A stretch of DNA of 64,000 nt from an uncultured Faecalibacterium sp. Lineage in GTDB: Bacteria > Bacillota > Clostridia > Oscillospirales > Ruminococcaceae. Made by a program: the position numbers and the translations under genes. Positions 50,998 through 59,814 of this stretch are shown in pieces. Within the stretch, counting starts at the first letter, position 1. Each line of letters begins with the position of its first letter. The notes under the pieces are model-generated. The model had not been told where the DNA came from and ran no database searches. It saw nothing but the letters and a program-made list of their open reading frames with translations. The DNA lies in contig CAKSVD010000003.1 in NCBI GenBank assembly GCA_934503275.1, positions 124,001 through 188,000 on the forward strand. The letters are read 5' to 3'.

Positions 50998-51026
50998 TTG
51001 CCAAACAGGGGCAGATTGGGTAAAAT
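50998..51026 (+). promoter_or_regulatory. Promoter of efp
   Basis: TTGCCA (50998-51003), 17-nt spacer, TAAAAT (51021-51026). Confidence 0.7.
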
Positions 51027-51077
51027 AAATAGAGATATGCGTTAAGCATCTGAGATTAAATTTATGGAGGAATTCCT

Positions 51078-51635
51078 ATGATTTCTGCAGGCGAGTTTCG
51101 CAATGGCGTGACCTTTGAGCAGGACGGCCAGGTTCTTCAGGTCGTTGAGTTCCAGCACGTCAAGCCCGGCAAGGGCGCTGCCTTTGTCCGCACCAAGACC
51201 AAGAACGTGATCACCGGCTCTGTGGTTGAGACCAGCTACAACCCCACCGCAAAGTTCCCGCAGGCTTTCATCGAGCGCAAGGACGTGACCTACAGCTATG
51301 AGGATGGCGATCTGTACCACTTCATGGACAACGAGACTTACGATGACATCCCCGTCAACGCAAGCGATGTGCCCGATAACTTCAAGTTCTGCAAGGAGAA
51401 CGAGCTGTGCAAGCTGCTGAGCTACAAGGGCAAGGTGTTCAGCGTTGAGATCCCCAACTTCATCGAGCTGGAAGTCACCCAGACCGAGCCGGGTGTCAAG
51501 GGCAACACTGCTACCAACACCCTGAAGCCCGCTACCGTTGAGACTGGCGCCGAGATCCGTGTGCCTCTGTTCATCAACGAGGGCGATCACATCCGCATCG
51601 ATACCCGCACCGGCGAGTATATGGAGCGCGTCTGA
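51078..51635 (+). CDS. efp: Elongation factor P
   Basis: 185 residues. It relieves ribosome stalling at polyproline. The N-terminal KOW-like domain has [21 protein letters not shown]; the modification-loop Lys is in KPGKGA. The two OB domains follow ([67 protein letters not shown]). GGAGGAA lies 7 nt before the ATG. Confidence 0.98.
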   Translation: MISAGEFRNGVTFEQDGQVLQVVEFQHVKPGKGAAFVRTKTKNVITGSVVETSYNPTAKFPQAFIERKDVTYSYEDGDLYHFMDNETYDDIPVNASDVPDNFKFCKENELCKLLSYKGKVFSVEIPNFIELEVTQTEPGVKGNTATNTLKPATVETGAEIRVPLFINEGDHIRIDTRTGEYMERV

Positions 51636-51657
51636 TCATTTGTCGCATACCGGGCAG

Positions 51658-51682
51658 CGGGCAACCGTTTGCCCGGTTTTTT
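51658..51682 (+). terminator. Terminator of efp
   Basis: CGGGCAA (51658-51664) pairs with TTGCCCG (51669-51675), then G and six T residues. Confidence 0.85.
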
Positions 51683-51709
51683 GTATGATAAGTTAGGAGG
51701 GCATTTCAG

Positions 51710-52303
51710 ATGGAACTGAACAAGAAGGCAGCCTACCTGCAGGGCTTAGTGGACGGTCTGGGCGTGGATGAAAGCACTAAAGAGGGCAAGATCATCAAGG
51801 CCATGGCTGCGCTGCTGGGCGAGATGGCCGATGCCATTGCCGCCATGGACGAGGATCTGACCCACGCCTACGACCAGATCAACGATCTGAGCGAGGAACT
51901 GGAGGATCTGGAGGCCGACCTGTACGAGGACGAGGATGCCGAGGACGAGGATGCCGAGGACGAGGACGACGACGCAGCCGACGAGGATGAGGATGCGGGA
52001 GATGATGACATCGCCAGCGAGCCCTTCTACGAGGTAGCCTGCCCCGCCTGCGGCGAGACTGTCTACGTCAGCGAGGATGATCTGGATGCAGGCGAAGCCA
52101 ACTGCGCCCACTGCGGTGTGACCTTTGAGGTCGCACTGGAAGGCGACGAGGAGGACGAAGCCAAGGACGCCCCTGTGCAGTACGAGGTGACCTGCCCCGC
52201 CTGCGGAAAGACCGCCGTATTTGAGGAGGATGAGCTGCTGGACGGTGCACCCAAGTGCCCCAACTGCGGCGAGCCGCTGGACTTTGAGGTGACTGAGGAG
52301 TAA
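51710..52303 (+). CDS. CD1247-type N-terminal domain protein with two zinc ribbons
   Basis: 197 residues. The N-terminal helix AAYLQGLVDGLGVDESTKEGKIIKAM is typical of the CD1247 N-terminal domain family. A long Asp/Glu tract (about 65-102) acts as a linker. Two CPxCG...CxxCG zinc ribbons follow (about 112-135 and 164-187). It is cytoplasmic, with unknown function; the combination suggests a nucleic-acid or ribosome-associated factor. AGGAGG lies before the ATG. Confidence 0.85.
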   Translation: MELNKKAAYLQGLVDGLGVDESTKEGKIIKAMAALLGEMADAIAAMDEDLTHAYDQINDLSEELEDLEADLYEDEDAEDEDAEDEDDDAADEDEDAGDDDIASEPFYEVACPACGETVYVSEDDLDAGEANCAHCGVTFEVALEGDEEDEAKDAPVQYEVTCPACGKTAVFEEDELLDGAPKCPNCGEPLDFEVTEE

Positions 52304-52320
52304 ACGCTTCTTCATCGCCC

Positions 52321-52425
52321 GTGAAAAGGCAATTTTGGAAAATCCGCAGATTTTCCAAAATTGCAATCTAAAAAAGAAATTCCTATGAATATGGCCAAAG
52401 CGCACGCGAAGGCCATTCCAAATCG
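52321..52425. repeat. Two-hairpin dispersed element, copy C
   Basis: GTGAAAAG box (52321-52328), a 16-bp perfect stem (52329-52344 with 52349-52364) around loop CGCA, and a 26-nt spacer. The second hairpin is ATGGCC/GGCCAT (52391-52396 with 52411-52416), and AAATCG closes at 52420-52425. It lies between two convergent genes. Confidence 0.85.
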
Positions 52426-52430
52426 TCCCT

Positions 52431-52474
52431 GTAAAAACGCAATGCCGGGCAGTCCGCAGACTGTCCGGCATTGT
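52431..52474 (-). terminator. Fifth first-hairpin module; terminator of the 52490-52777 gene
   Basis: A 16-position stem (52439-52454 with 52459-52474, two G-U pairs on the plus strand) around loop CGCA, with an 8-nt GTAAAAAC box directly before it. On the minus strand this reads as a hairpin followed by GTTTTTAC, a good intrinsic terminator for the minus-strand gene. It has the same box-to-stem spacing as copies A-D. Confidence 0.7.
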
Positions 52475-52489
52475 TCATTTTAATTTGGT

Positions 52490-52777
52490 TCAGCGGTTCT
52501 CATTAGCCTTCTGCAGCCAGATGCCGCCGATGTCCAGCGCATTATACAGGCCGTGCTTGGTGGTCTGACGCGCTACGCGCTCCTGCGGTGCCTTGGTGGT
52601 ATCCGTAGAAAGCAGCATCAGGTGTACCTTGTCGGCTACCTGCTGCTCGCCCACCGGGGTGGTGGTCAAAATCTGCAGATACAGCACATAGGGATCGGTC
52701 ATGCTGCCGTAATACAGCTCGTTGTCCTTGCGGACGAGGGGCTTGCCTTTATAAGTCAGTTTCGGTGTATATGCCAT
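52490..52777 (-). CDS. Small conserved hypothetical protein
   Basis: 95 residues starting MAYTPKLTYKGKPLVRKDNELYYG, followed by a beta-rich region (YVLYLQILTTTPVGEQQVADKVHLMLLSTD) and a C-terminal helix. I recognise it only as a conserved type of small clostridial protein; no function can be assigned. There is no signal peptide or membrane segment. The ATG at 52777 follows a GGGAGG site, and a hairpin terminator ends the unit. Confidence 0.75.
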   Translation of the reverse strand: MAYTPKLTYKGKPLVRKDNELYYGSMTDPYVLYLQILTTTPVGEQQVADKVHLMLLSTDTTKAPQERVARQTTKHGLYNALDIGGIWLQKANENR

Positions 52778-52925
52778 CGTGAAAGCCTCCCTGTCGTTTG
52801 ATTCATCTTAGTATAACACATCCTGCCTATGGGATGCAAGCGTTTGCGGCAGGGCTGTGTCGGTTTTGCACCAAAACTGCTCCGCATCGTGCAAAACCGG
52901 CGGCGCATTTTTTGGCAAATGGGGC

Positions 52926-52953
52926 TTGCTGTTGGGTGCAGTTATGCTATACT
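52926..52953 (+). promoter_or_regulatory. Promoter of the SGNH hydrolase gene
   Basis: TTGCTG (52926-52931), 16-nt spacer, TGC-TATACT extended -10 (52948-52953). Confidence 0.6.
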
Positions 52954-52999
52954 ATAAATAGAACAGCCCGTACTCCGGGCCGGAAGCGAGGGAACGACA

Positions 53000-53899
53000 A
53001 TGGCAGATTATCAGGAATACCGGCGGCGCATCCTGCACCGGCGCTGGCGCAGGGTGTTTATCATCGTTGCCCTTCTGGCGCTTCTGGCTCTGCTGGGAGC
53101 CATCGGCATCCTGTGGAAGGTGCTGCACCGGGAGCGCGTGGATACCACCCTGAGCCAGAACACCATTCTGCGGCAGGTGACCACGGACAACACGTGGAAC
53201 ACGGTCAGCTACCCGCTGGCGCGGCAGCTGCGGGTGCAGACGCTGGAGGACAGTACGGAAACCGCGCTAGACTTCCGCATGGCAGCGCTGCCAGCCAGCG
53301 CCCCGGTGGAAAAAAGCTGGTTTGCGCAGGCCAGCTTTGTGGGCGACAGCCTAACGCAGGGCTTGCAGATCTACGATACCGGTCTGCCCGGGGCGCAGTT
53401 CTGCGCCTATAAGGGGGTAGGCCCCAACGCCTTTGTCAACGGCACCAGCTGCAAACGGGTGGACGGCGTGACAGAGATCCCACTGGACGCCTTGACCGCC
53501 CAGCAGCCCAAGGCTGTCTATGTACTGCTGGGCAGCAATGTGCTGGGGCGGGACACCGACTACACCAGCTTTCTGACCTACTACCGTCTGATGCTGGATA
53601 TGATCAGTCAGGCGCTGCCGGACACAAAAATTTATGTACAGTCCATCACGCCGGTGCGTCCGGAGGTGAGCGCGCAGGCAAACCACGCAGGGCTGAACCG
53701 CGACCGCCTGTGCCACATCAACAACGAGTTGGCCGCCATTGCACTGGAAAAGAACTGCTACTTCCTCAACCTTTGGGAGGTACTGGCGGACGAAAACGGC
53801 GATCTGATCGAAAGCTATGCCCAGCCGGACGGCTACCATATCAAGCCGGAGGGCTACGCCGCATGGGTGGACTACCTTTGCAGCCACACCATGGAGTGA
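53000..53899 (+). CDS. Membrane-anchored SGNH/GDSL hydrolase
   Basis: 299 residues. A basic N-terminus and one membrane helix (about 18-40, VFIIVALLALLALLGAIGIL) tether an external SGNH domain. Block I is ASFVGDSLTQGL (nucleophile Ser in GDS), block III VYVLLGSNVLG (Gly and Asn), and block V DGYHIKPEGY (Asp/His). Such enzymes deacylate or acylate wall polysaccharides or peptidoglycan. The substrate is unknown. It has its own promoter and terminator. Confidence 0.88.
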   Translation: MADYQEYRRRILHRRWRRVFIIVALLALLALLGAIGILWKVLHRERVDTTLSQNTILRQVTTDNTWNTVSYPLARQLRVQTLEDSTETALDFRMAALPASAPVEKSWFAQASFVGDSLTQGLQIYDTGLPGAQFCAYKGVGPNAFVNGTSCKRVDGVTEIPLDALTAQQPKAVYVLLGSNVLGRDTDYTSFLTYYRLMLDMISQALPDTKIYVQSITPVRPEVSAQANHAGLNRDRLCHINNELAAIALEKNCYFLNLWEVLADENGDLIESYAQPDGYHIKPEGYAAWVDYLCSHTME

Positions 53900-53911
53900 A
53901 AAAGAACATAC

Positions 53912-53943
53912 AAAAGGCGCTGTCCTTGCGGACAGCGCCTTTT
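53912..53943. terminator. Bidirectional terminator
   Basis: A 14-bp stem (53912-53925 with 53930-53943) flanked by A4/T4 between the convergent SGNH hydrolase and fhs genes. Confidence 0.9.
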
Positions 53944-53964
53944 GTGTTTTATCAGGCTTTTTTA

Positions 53965-55626
53965 TCAGAACAGGCCGGTGATCTTGCCGTCTGCGTCCAC
54001 GTCGATGTTCACGGCGGCGGGCTTTTTGGGCAGGCCGGGCATGGTCATGATGTTGCCGCAGATCACCACCACAAAGCCTGCGCCGGCGGCCAGACGCACC
54101 TCGCGCACTTCCATGGTGAAGCCGGTGGGCGCACCGGTCAGCTTGGCATTGTCACTGAAGCTGTACTGGGTCTTGGCGATGCAGACGGGCAGGTTGCCGT
54201 AGCCCATCTCGGTCAGTTCGGCCAGCGTCTTGCTGGCGGCGGCGCTGAAGTTCACGCCGTCGGCGCGGTAGATCTTGGTGGCAATGGCGTTGATCTTGTC
54301 CTTCAGGGGCATCTCCAGCGGGTAGGTGTACTGGATGGGACGATCCTCCAGGATCTCCAACACCTTCTCAGCCAGTGCCTTGCCGCCCTCGCCGCCCTTG
54401 GCGAATACCTCGCTCAGCACGCAGGGCACGCCCTGCTCGGCGCACACCTGCTCCACATAGGCCTGCTCCTCGGCGGTGTCGGTGGGGAAGGCATTGATGG
54501 CTACCACCACCGGCAGACCGAAGCCGTTCTTCAGGTTGTCGATGTGGCGGATCAGGTTGGAGGCACCGGCCTTGACAGCCTCGAGGTTGGGCTGGTTCAG
54601 GTCTGCCTTGGCTACGCCGCCGTGGCTCTTGAGGGCACGCACGGTAGCCACCAGCACACAGGCAGAGGGGGCAATGCCGGCGTAGCGGCACTTGATATCC
54701 AAGAACTTCTCCGCACCCAGATCGGCGCCGAAGCCTGCCTCGGTAATGGTATAGTCTGCCAGCGAGAGGCTGAGTTTGGTGGCCAGCACACTGTTGCAGC
54801 CGTGGGCAATGTTGGCAAAGGGGCCGCCGTGGATGATGGCGGGGTTGTTCTCCAGCGTCTGCACAAGGTTCGGGTCCAGTGCGTCCTTCAGCAGGGCGGT
54901 CATGGCACCGGCTGCGCCGATCTCACCGGCGGTCACCGGCTTGCCGTCGTAGGTGTAGGCGCACACGATGCGGGACAGCCGCTCCTTCAAATCGGAGATG
55001 CTGGTGGCAAGGCAGAAGATGGCCATGACCTCGCTGGCCACGGTGATGTCAAAGCCGTCCTCGCGGGGGGTGCCGTTCACCTTGCCGCCCAGACCGTCCA
55101 CGATGAACCGCAGCTGACGGTCGTTCATGTCCATGCAGCGCTTCCAGGTGATGCGGCGGGGGTCGATGTTCAGCGGGTTGCCCTGCTGGATGCTGTTGTC
55201 GATCATGGCAGCCAGCAGGTTGTTGGCAGTGCCAATGGCGTGCAGGTCGCCGGTAAAGTGCAGGTTGATGTCCTCCATGGGCACCACCTGTGCGTAGCCG
55301 CCGCCGGCAGCGCCGCCCTTTACGCCGAACACGGGGCCAAGGCTGGGCTCGCGCAGGCAGAGCATGGTCTTTTTGCCCAGTGCGTTCATGGCATCGGCCA
55401 GACCTACGCTGGTAGTGGTCTTGCCCTCACCGGCAGGGGTGGGGCTGATGGCGGTGACAAGGATCAGCTTGCCCTGCTTTTTGGCGTTGTGGATCAGCCG
55501 GTGGTCGATCTTGGCCTTGTAGCGGCCATAGGGAATCACACTTTCCTCCTTCAGACCCAGCTGGGCTGCGATCTGGGTGATGGGCTTCATTTTAGCTTCC
55601 TGCGCGATCTCGATATCGGTCTTCAT
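53965..55626 (-). CDS. fhs: Formate-tetrahydrofolate ligase
   Basis: 553 residues. It makes 10-formyl-THF from formate, ATP and THF, supplying purine synthesis. The ATP-binding [18 protein letters not shown] is near residue 65. Other conserved segments are [28 protein letters not shown] [16 protein letters not shown] and [21 protein letters not shown]. The ATG at 55626 follows AAGGAGG; longer in-frame extension runs into the riboswitch. Expression is probably controlled by the ZTP riboswitch immediately upstream. Confidence 0.97.
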   Translation of the reverse strand: MKTDIEIAQEAKMKPITQIAAQLGLKEESVIPYGRYKAKIDHRLIHNAKKQGKLILVTAISPTPAGEGKTTTSVGLADAMNALGKKTMLCLREPSLGPVFGVKGGAAGGGYAQVVPMEDINLHFTGDLHAIGTANNLLAAMIDNSIQQGNPLNIDPRRITWKRCMDMNDRQLRFIVDGLGGKVNGTPREDGFDITVASEVMAIFCLATSISDLKERLSRIVCAYTYDGKPVTAGEIGAAGAMTALLKDALDPNLVQTLENNPAIIHGGPFANIAHGCNSVLATKLSLSLADYTITEAGFGADLGAEKFLDIKCRYAGIAPSACVLVATVRALKSHGGVAKADLNQPNLEAVKAGASNLIRHIDNLKNGFGLPVVVAINAFPTDTAEEQAYVEQVCAEQGVPCVLSEVFAKGGEGGKALAEKVLEILEDRPIQYTYPLEMPLKDKINAIATKIYRADGVNFSAAASKTLAELTEMGYGNLPVCIAKTQYSFSDNAKLTGAPTGFTMEVREVRLAAGAGFVVVICGNIMTMPGLPKKPAAVNIDVDADGKITGLF

Positions 55627-55644
55627 ACAGACATCCTCCTTGAT

Positions 55645-55768
55645 AGCAAAAAAGGACAGCTTTGCGCAGCAATTGCGCAAGGCTGCCCAGACGGTCGGCA
55701 TTGACATCCCATGCACCCCTGCACTGTGGTGCTCCACAAGGTTCCGTCAGCAGGGGTGCGGTCTATGT
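55645..55768 (-). promoter_or_regulatory. ZTP (pfl) riboswitch with terminator, controlling fhs
   Basis: On the minus strand the conserved 3' segment CCGTCTGGGCA (plus 55684-55694) of ZTP aptamers follows a 5' half with CTGACGGAACC. The GGGCAGCC end of the aptamer also forms the 5' arm of a terminator (stem 55674-55689 with 55654-55668, then six T residues). Ligand binding would hold the aptamer and release the terminator. ZTP/ZMP signals 10-formyl-THF shortage, which fits control of fhs. Confidence 0.85.
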
Positions 55769-55772
55769 TGTA

Positions 55773-55802
55773 AAGATAGCACACCACCGGGGTGTTTGTC
55801 AA
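55773..55802 (-). promoter_or_regulatory. Promoter of the riboswitch-fhs transcript
   Basis: On the minus strand TTGACA (55797-55802), 18-nt spacer, TATCTT (55773-55778). The start point would fall just before the aptamer. Confidence 0.75.
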
Positions 55803-55845
55803 GGAGGTACAGTTACAAAAATCACCCATAAATGCATAAATTTTT

Positions 55846-55874
55846 TTGCGTTATCCAAGGGTTTGTGCTATACT
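55846..55874 (+). promoter_or_regulatory. Promoter of nifS-thiI
   Basis: TTGCGT (55846-55851), 17-nt spacer, TGC-TATACT (55869-55874). Confidence 0.75.
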
Positions 55875-55922
55875 TATTCTGGGTTATTATGAAAACAACG
55901 ACAGAAAGCAGGAAATCCGTTT

Positions 55923-57074
55923 ATGCTGCAAAACCCTCAGTTACATTATCTGGACAACGCGGCCACCACCATCGTAGCGCCCGAGGTGGCGGACGTCATC
56001 GACAAGGCCATGCGGGAGCACTGGGCAAACCCTTCCAGCCTGTACGGCCCGGGCGCGCGCAGTGAAGAGGCTTTGAACGCCGCCCGCGCCGCCGTGGCGC
56101 GCACGCTGGGCTGCAAAAGCCGGGAACTGTATTTCACCTCCTGCGGCAGCGAGAGCAACAATCTGGCGCTGCTGGGCGCAGTGCAGACCCGCACCTTCGG
56201 CAAGGGCATTGTGGTGTCCGGCTTCGAGCACCCCAGTGTGCAGCGGCCGCTGGAGCGGCTGGCAAAGCAGGGCTACGACGTTACCGTGGTAGCCCCCCGG
56301 GCAGACGGCACGCTGGACATTGCCGCCATGCTGGAGCGGGTGGACAAAAACACCATCCTTGTGGCCTGCATGATGGTGAACAACGAGATCGGCACCCGCA
56401 ACGATGTGGAGCGCCTTGCCGCCGAGGTAAAGCGCCGCAACAGCCGCACCATCGTCCATGTGGACGCAGTGCAGGCGTGGATGCGTGTGCCCATCAAGCT
56501 GGATAACATCGACACGCTCTCGGTGAGCGGCCACAAAATCCACGCACCCAAGGGCATTGGTGCGCTCTACCTTTCCGACCGGCTGGTGCAGGCCTTCCAG
56601 CCGCCCTATCTGGGCGGCGAGCAGGAGCGGCAGATGCGCCCCGGCACCGAAAACCTGCCCTACGCCATGGGTCTGGCCGCAGCGGCCACCCGTCTGGCAA
56701 AGACCATGAAGAGCCGGGACACCGCCATGCGTGCGCTGAACCGGCAGCTGCGGGAGGGGCTGAAGGCCTTCCCGGAGGTAGTCATCAACAGCCCGGAGAA
56801 CGCCGTGCCCGAGGTGTTGAACTTCAGCGAGAGGTGCATCAAGAGCGAGACCATGCTGGCTTTTCTGGCCGAAGAGCAGATCTACGTCTCCTCGGCCAGT
56901 GCCTGCGGGCGCGGCCAGCCCAGCCACACGCTGGCAGCCATGGGACGCGACCCGCTGGCCATCGACACCGCCATCCGGGTGTCCTTCTGTGCGGACAACA
57001 CCCCGGAGGATGTGGATGCCTTCCTCAACCGCTTCGAGGACGGCATGAAGCACTTGCAGAAGATCAGAAAGTAA
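55923..57074 (+). CDS. Cysteine desulfurase (NifS/IscS family)
   Basis: 383 residues, PLP enzyme that takes sulfur from cysteine to a persulfide. It opens HYLDNAATTIVAPEV. The PLP Lys is in SGHKIHAPKGIG and the catalytic Cys is in SSASACGRGQPSHTL, a short-loop arrangement. It is followed by thiI, so it most likely supplies sulfur for 4-thiouridine (and thiamine) synthesis rather than for iron-sulfur clusters. Confidence 0.94.
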   Translation: MLQNPQLHYLDNAATTIVAPEVADVIDKAMREHWANPSSLYGPGARSEEALNAARAAVARTLGCKSRELYFTSCGSESNNLALLGAVQTRTFGKGIVVSGFEHPSVQRPLERLAKQGYDVTVVAPRADGTLDIAAMLERVDKNTILVACMMVNNEIGTRNDVERLAAEVKRRNSRTIVHVDAVQAWMRVPIKLDNIDTLSVSGHKIHAPKGIGALYLSDRLVQAFQPPYLGGEQERQMRPGTENLPYAMGLAAAATRLAKTMKSRDTAMRALNRQLREGLKAFPEVVINSPENAVPEVLNFSERCIKSETMLAFLAEEQIYVSSASACGRGQPSHTLAAMGRDPLAIDTAIRVSFCADNTPEDVDAFLNRFEDGMKHLQKIRK

Positions 57075-57126
57075 AAACTGAAGCCGTTCTATGGGAAGAT
57101 GCAGTTTGCCTGCGCGACCCTAATGC

Positions 57127-57231
57127 GTGAAAGGGTGAATGGAAAATGACCGCAGTCATTTTCCATTCACAGATAAAAATAATTCATCCGCTGAATATGG
57201 CCAGAGCGAAAGCGGAGGCCATTATAAATCC
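57127..57231. repeat. Two-hairpin dispersed element, copy D
   Basis: GTGAAAGG box (57127-57134), a 16-bp perfect stem (57135-57150 with 57155-57170) around loop CGCA, and a 26-nt spacer. The second hairpin is ATGGCC/GGCCAT (57197-57202 with 57217-57222) with a GAAA tetraloop, followed by AAATC. It sits in the nifS-thiI gap, ending about 10 nt before the thiI ribosome site. Confidence 0.85.
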
Positions 57232-57253
57232 CACATCAGGAGATGCAACATTT

Positions 57254-58453
57254 ATGAAGGAAATTATTATGGGCTATCAGGGCGAGATGTCCCTGAAAGG
57301 CCTCAATCGCAACCAGTTCGAAGCAGCCATGATGAAGATCCTGCGCTACCGTCTTAAGACGGTGGGCAAGTTCAAGGTGTACTGCACCCAGTCCACCTTT
57401 TATATGGAACCCGAGGAAGAGGACGTGGATATGGACCTCGCCTTTGAACGGGTCAGCAAGGTGTTCGGCCTTGCCGCGCTCAGCCGCGCCGTGGTGTGCG
57501 AAAAGGATTTCGATACCATCTGCCAGACCGCTGAGGATTATCTGGGCAGCGAACTGCATGGCATCCGCACCTTCAAGGTGGAAGCCCGCCGTGCCGATAA
57601 GACCTATCCCATGACCAGCCCGGAACTGATGCGGGAACTGGGCGCTTACCTGCTGGGCAAGCACAACTACCTGAAGGTGGATGTGCACAACCCGCAGTTC
57701 AAGGTGATCGTGGAGATTCGAGATTACGGTGCGTATATTCACGGCCCGAAAGTACCGGGCGAGGGCGGTTTGCCCGTAGGCACCAGCGGCCGTGCCCTGA
57801 ATATGCTCTCCGGCGGCATCGACAGCCCGGTGGCGGCATATCGTATGGCAAAGCGCGGTCTGGCACTGGATCACATCCATTTTGCATCCCCTCCGTATAC
57901 TTCCGAGCGCGCAAAACTGAAGGTAAAGGCTCTGGCGCAGCTTATCACCGTGTATACCGGCAGCGCCAACCTGTTCGTGGTGCCCTATACCAAACCCCAG
58001 GAGTACATCCGGGATAACGCCCCGGATGTGCTGTTTACGGTGCTGATGCGCCGCAGCATGATGCGCATCGCAAACGTTATCGCTAAAAAGCAGGGGTGCG
58101 AGGCGCTGGTCACCGGCGAAAGTCTGGCACAGGTGGCAAGCCAGACCGTCAAGGCTTTGCAGTGCACCGATGCTGCACAGGATCTGCCCATCCTGCGCCC
58201 GCTCATTGGCATGGACAAGACCGAGATCATCGAGACCTCCCGCCATATCAATACCTTTGAGACCAGCATCCTGCCCTACGAGGACTGCTGCACCATCTTC
58301 ACCCCGCCGCACCCGAAGATCCGCCCCGAACTGGAGGAGATCCTTGCCGCCGAAGCCGCCATGCCCGGCCTTGCCGCGCTGGAAGCTGAGGCCGCAGAGC
58401 AGACCGAGCGCATCCGGGTGCGCATCACCGATCAGGTAGAATTTGAGGGTTGA
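57254..58453 (+). CDS. thiI: tRNA 4-thiouridine synthase ThiI
   Basis: 399 residues. An N-terminal ferredoxin-like/THUMP region (about 1-165) is followed by an ATP pyrophosphatase domain with the PP-loop LSGGIDSPVAAYRMAKRG. The C-terminal DCCTIFTPPHPKI region carries a Cys pair. No rhodanese domain is present, so sulfur must come through the neighbouring desulfurase. The ATG at 57254 has AGGAGATG upstream; the longer frame from 57146 translates the repeat element. Confidence 0.94.
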   Translation: MKEIIMGYQGEMSLKGLNRNQFEAAMMKILRYRLKTVGKFKVYCTQSTFYMEPEEEDVDMDLAFERVSKVFGLAALSRAVVCEKDFDTICQTAEDYLGSELHGIRTFKVEARRADKTYPMTSPELMRELGAYLLGKHNYLKVDVHNPQFKVIVEIRDYGAYIHGPKVPGEGGLPVGTSGRALNMLSGGIDSPVAAYRMAKRGLALDHIHFASPPYTSERAKLKVKALAQLITVYTGSANLFVVPYTKPQEYIRDNAPDVLFTVLMRRSMMRIANVIAKKQGCEALVTGESLAQVASQTVKALQCTDAAQDLPILRPLIGMDKTEIIETSRHINTFETSILPYEDCCTIFTPPHPKIRPELEEILAAEAAMPGLAALEAEAAEQTERIRVRITDQVEFEG

Positions 58454-58460
58454 TTTGTCC

Positions 58461-59780
58461 ATGACAGCAGAGATCATCAGTGTCGGTACCGAGTTGCTGC
58501 TCGGCAACATTCTTAATACCAATGCTCAGTACCTCAGCCGGGAACTGGCTGCGCTGGGCATCACCGTCCGGCGGCAGAGCACCATCGGCGATAACCATGG
58601 CCGTCTGGCGGATTTTGTCAACGAGGCAAAGCAGCGGTGCGACCTGCTGGTGTTCACCGGCGGGCTGGGCCCCACGGCGGATGACCTGACCAAGGAGACG
58701 GTGGCCGCCTGCTTTGGCGATACCCTTACCTTTGACCCCGACGAGTGGCAGAAGATCGTGGACTTCTTTACCCGCACCGGGCGCGAGACCACCCCCAACA
58801 ACCGCAAGCAGGCCATGGTGCCGGTGCACGGGCATAAGGTGGTCAACCACCACGGTACCGCGCCGGGCGCATGGTTCGAGCAGGACGGACACTGTGCCGT
58901 GCTGATGCCCGGCGTGCCCCATGAGATGAAGGCCATGTGGGAGGAAAGCGTGCGCCCGCTGCTGCTGGCGCGGCAGAGCTGTGCCCTGCACAGCCTGACG
59001 CTGCGGGTGCTGGGCGGCGAGAGCAATCTGGAGTACCGGGTGCGTGCGCTGCTGGAAAACCAGAACCCCACCGCCGCCATCTACTGCAAGACCGGCGAGT
59101 GCGAGATCCGCATCACCGCCCGGGCGCAGAACGACGCCGAGGCGCAGACCATGTGCCGCGCCTATGCCAAAAAGTTCTATGATCTGCTGGGTGATGCGGT
59201 GTATGATGAGGATGTCGCCGGGTTGGAAGAAACGGTGGTGCATACGCTGCAGGCCAACGGCCTGACCATTGCCACCGCCGAAAGCTGCACCGGCGGCATG
59301 ATCGCCCAGCGCCTGACCAGTGTGTCCGGCGCAAGCGAGGTGTTCGGCTACGGCTTTGTGACCTACTGGGAGCAGGCCAAGGCGAAGCTTGTCGGGGTAG
59401 ACCCGGCGGTCATTGCGCAATATAATGTGGTGTCGGCTCCCGTGGCGGCGCAGATGGCGCTGGGCGCGGCAAAGGCCGCCGGTGCAGATATCGCGGTCAG
59501 CGTTACCGGTCTGGCAGGCCCCGGCGGCGGCGACGCCGTCCGGCCTGTGGGCACGGTGTATCTGGGCGCTGCCCGGGGAGACAAGGTGTATGTGAAAAAG
59601 CTGTTCGTCTCCCGTCCGGACCGCGCGCTCATCCGCGCCCGCGCCGCGCAGACTGCGCTGGAAATGGCGCTGCGTCTGGCACAGGGCAAGACCCCTGCCG
59701 GTACGCAGGTGCTGGCCGAAAGCGCACAGCATGACCCCGCCGCTCTGACTGCCTTGGACGAGACCCTGCGGGCAGAGTAA
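58461..59780 (+). CDS. cinA: Competence/damage-inducible protein CinA (nicotinamide-nucleotide amidase)
   Basis: 439 residues. The N-terminal MoaB/MogA-like domain (AEIISVGTELLLGNILNTNAQYLSREL; VFTGGLGPTADDLTKE) is followed by a linker domain. The C-terminal pyridine nucleotide amidase domain has the active-site TAESCTGGMIAQRLTSVSGASEVF and VTGLAGPGGG. It recycles NMN and/or ADP-ribose. The ATG at 58461 follows GAGGG. It starts 7 nt after thiI and is followed by a degenerate copy of its own C-terminal two thirds. Confidence 0.95.
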   Translation: MTAEIISVGTELLLGNILNTNAQYLSRELAALGITVRRQSTIGDNHGRLADFVNEAKQRCDLLVFTGGLGPTADDLTKETVAACFGDTLTFDPDEWQKIVDFFTRTGRETTPNNRKQAMVPVHGHKVVNHHGTAPGAWFEQDGHCAVLMPGVPHEMKAMWEESVRPLLLARQSCALHSLTLRVLGGESNLEYRVRALLENQNPTAAIYCKTGECEIRITARAQNDAEAQTMCRAYAKKFYDLLGDAVYDEDVAGLEETVVHTLQANGLTIATAESCTGGMIAQRLTSVSGASEVFGYGFVTYWEQAKAKLVGVDPAVIAQYNVVSAPVAAQMALGAAKAAGADIAVSVTGLAGPGGGDAVRPVGTVYLGAARGDKVYVKKLFVSRPDRALIRARAAQTALEMALRLAQGKTPAGTQVLAESAQHDPAALTALDETLRAE

Positions 59781-59814
59781 GGGCGGCCCCTGCGGCCGCA
59801 GGGGGGGATGCGTC

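Noticed and set aside
53710..55704. 664-codon plus-strand frame opposite fhs
   Set aside because: Composition of Gly/His/Val/Gln is typical of antisense translation; fhs on the minus strand is complete.
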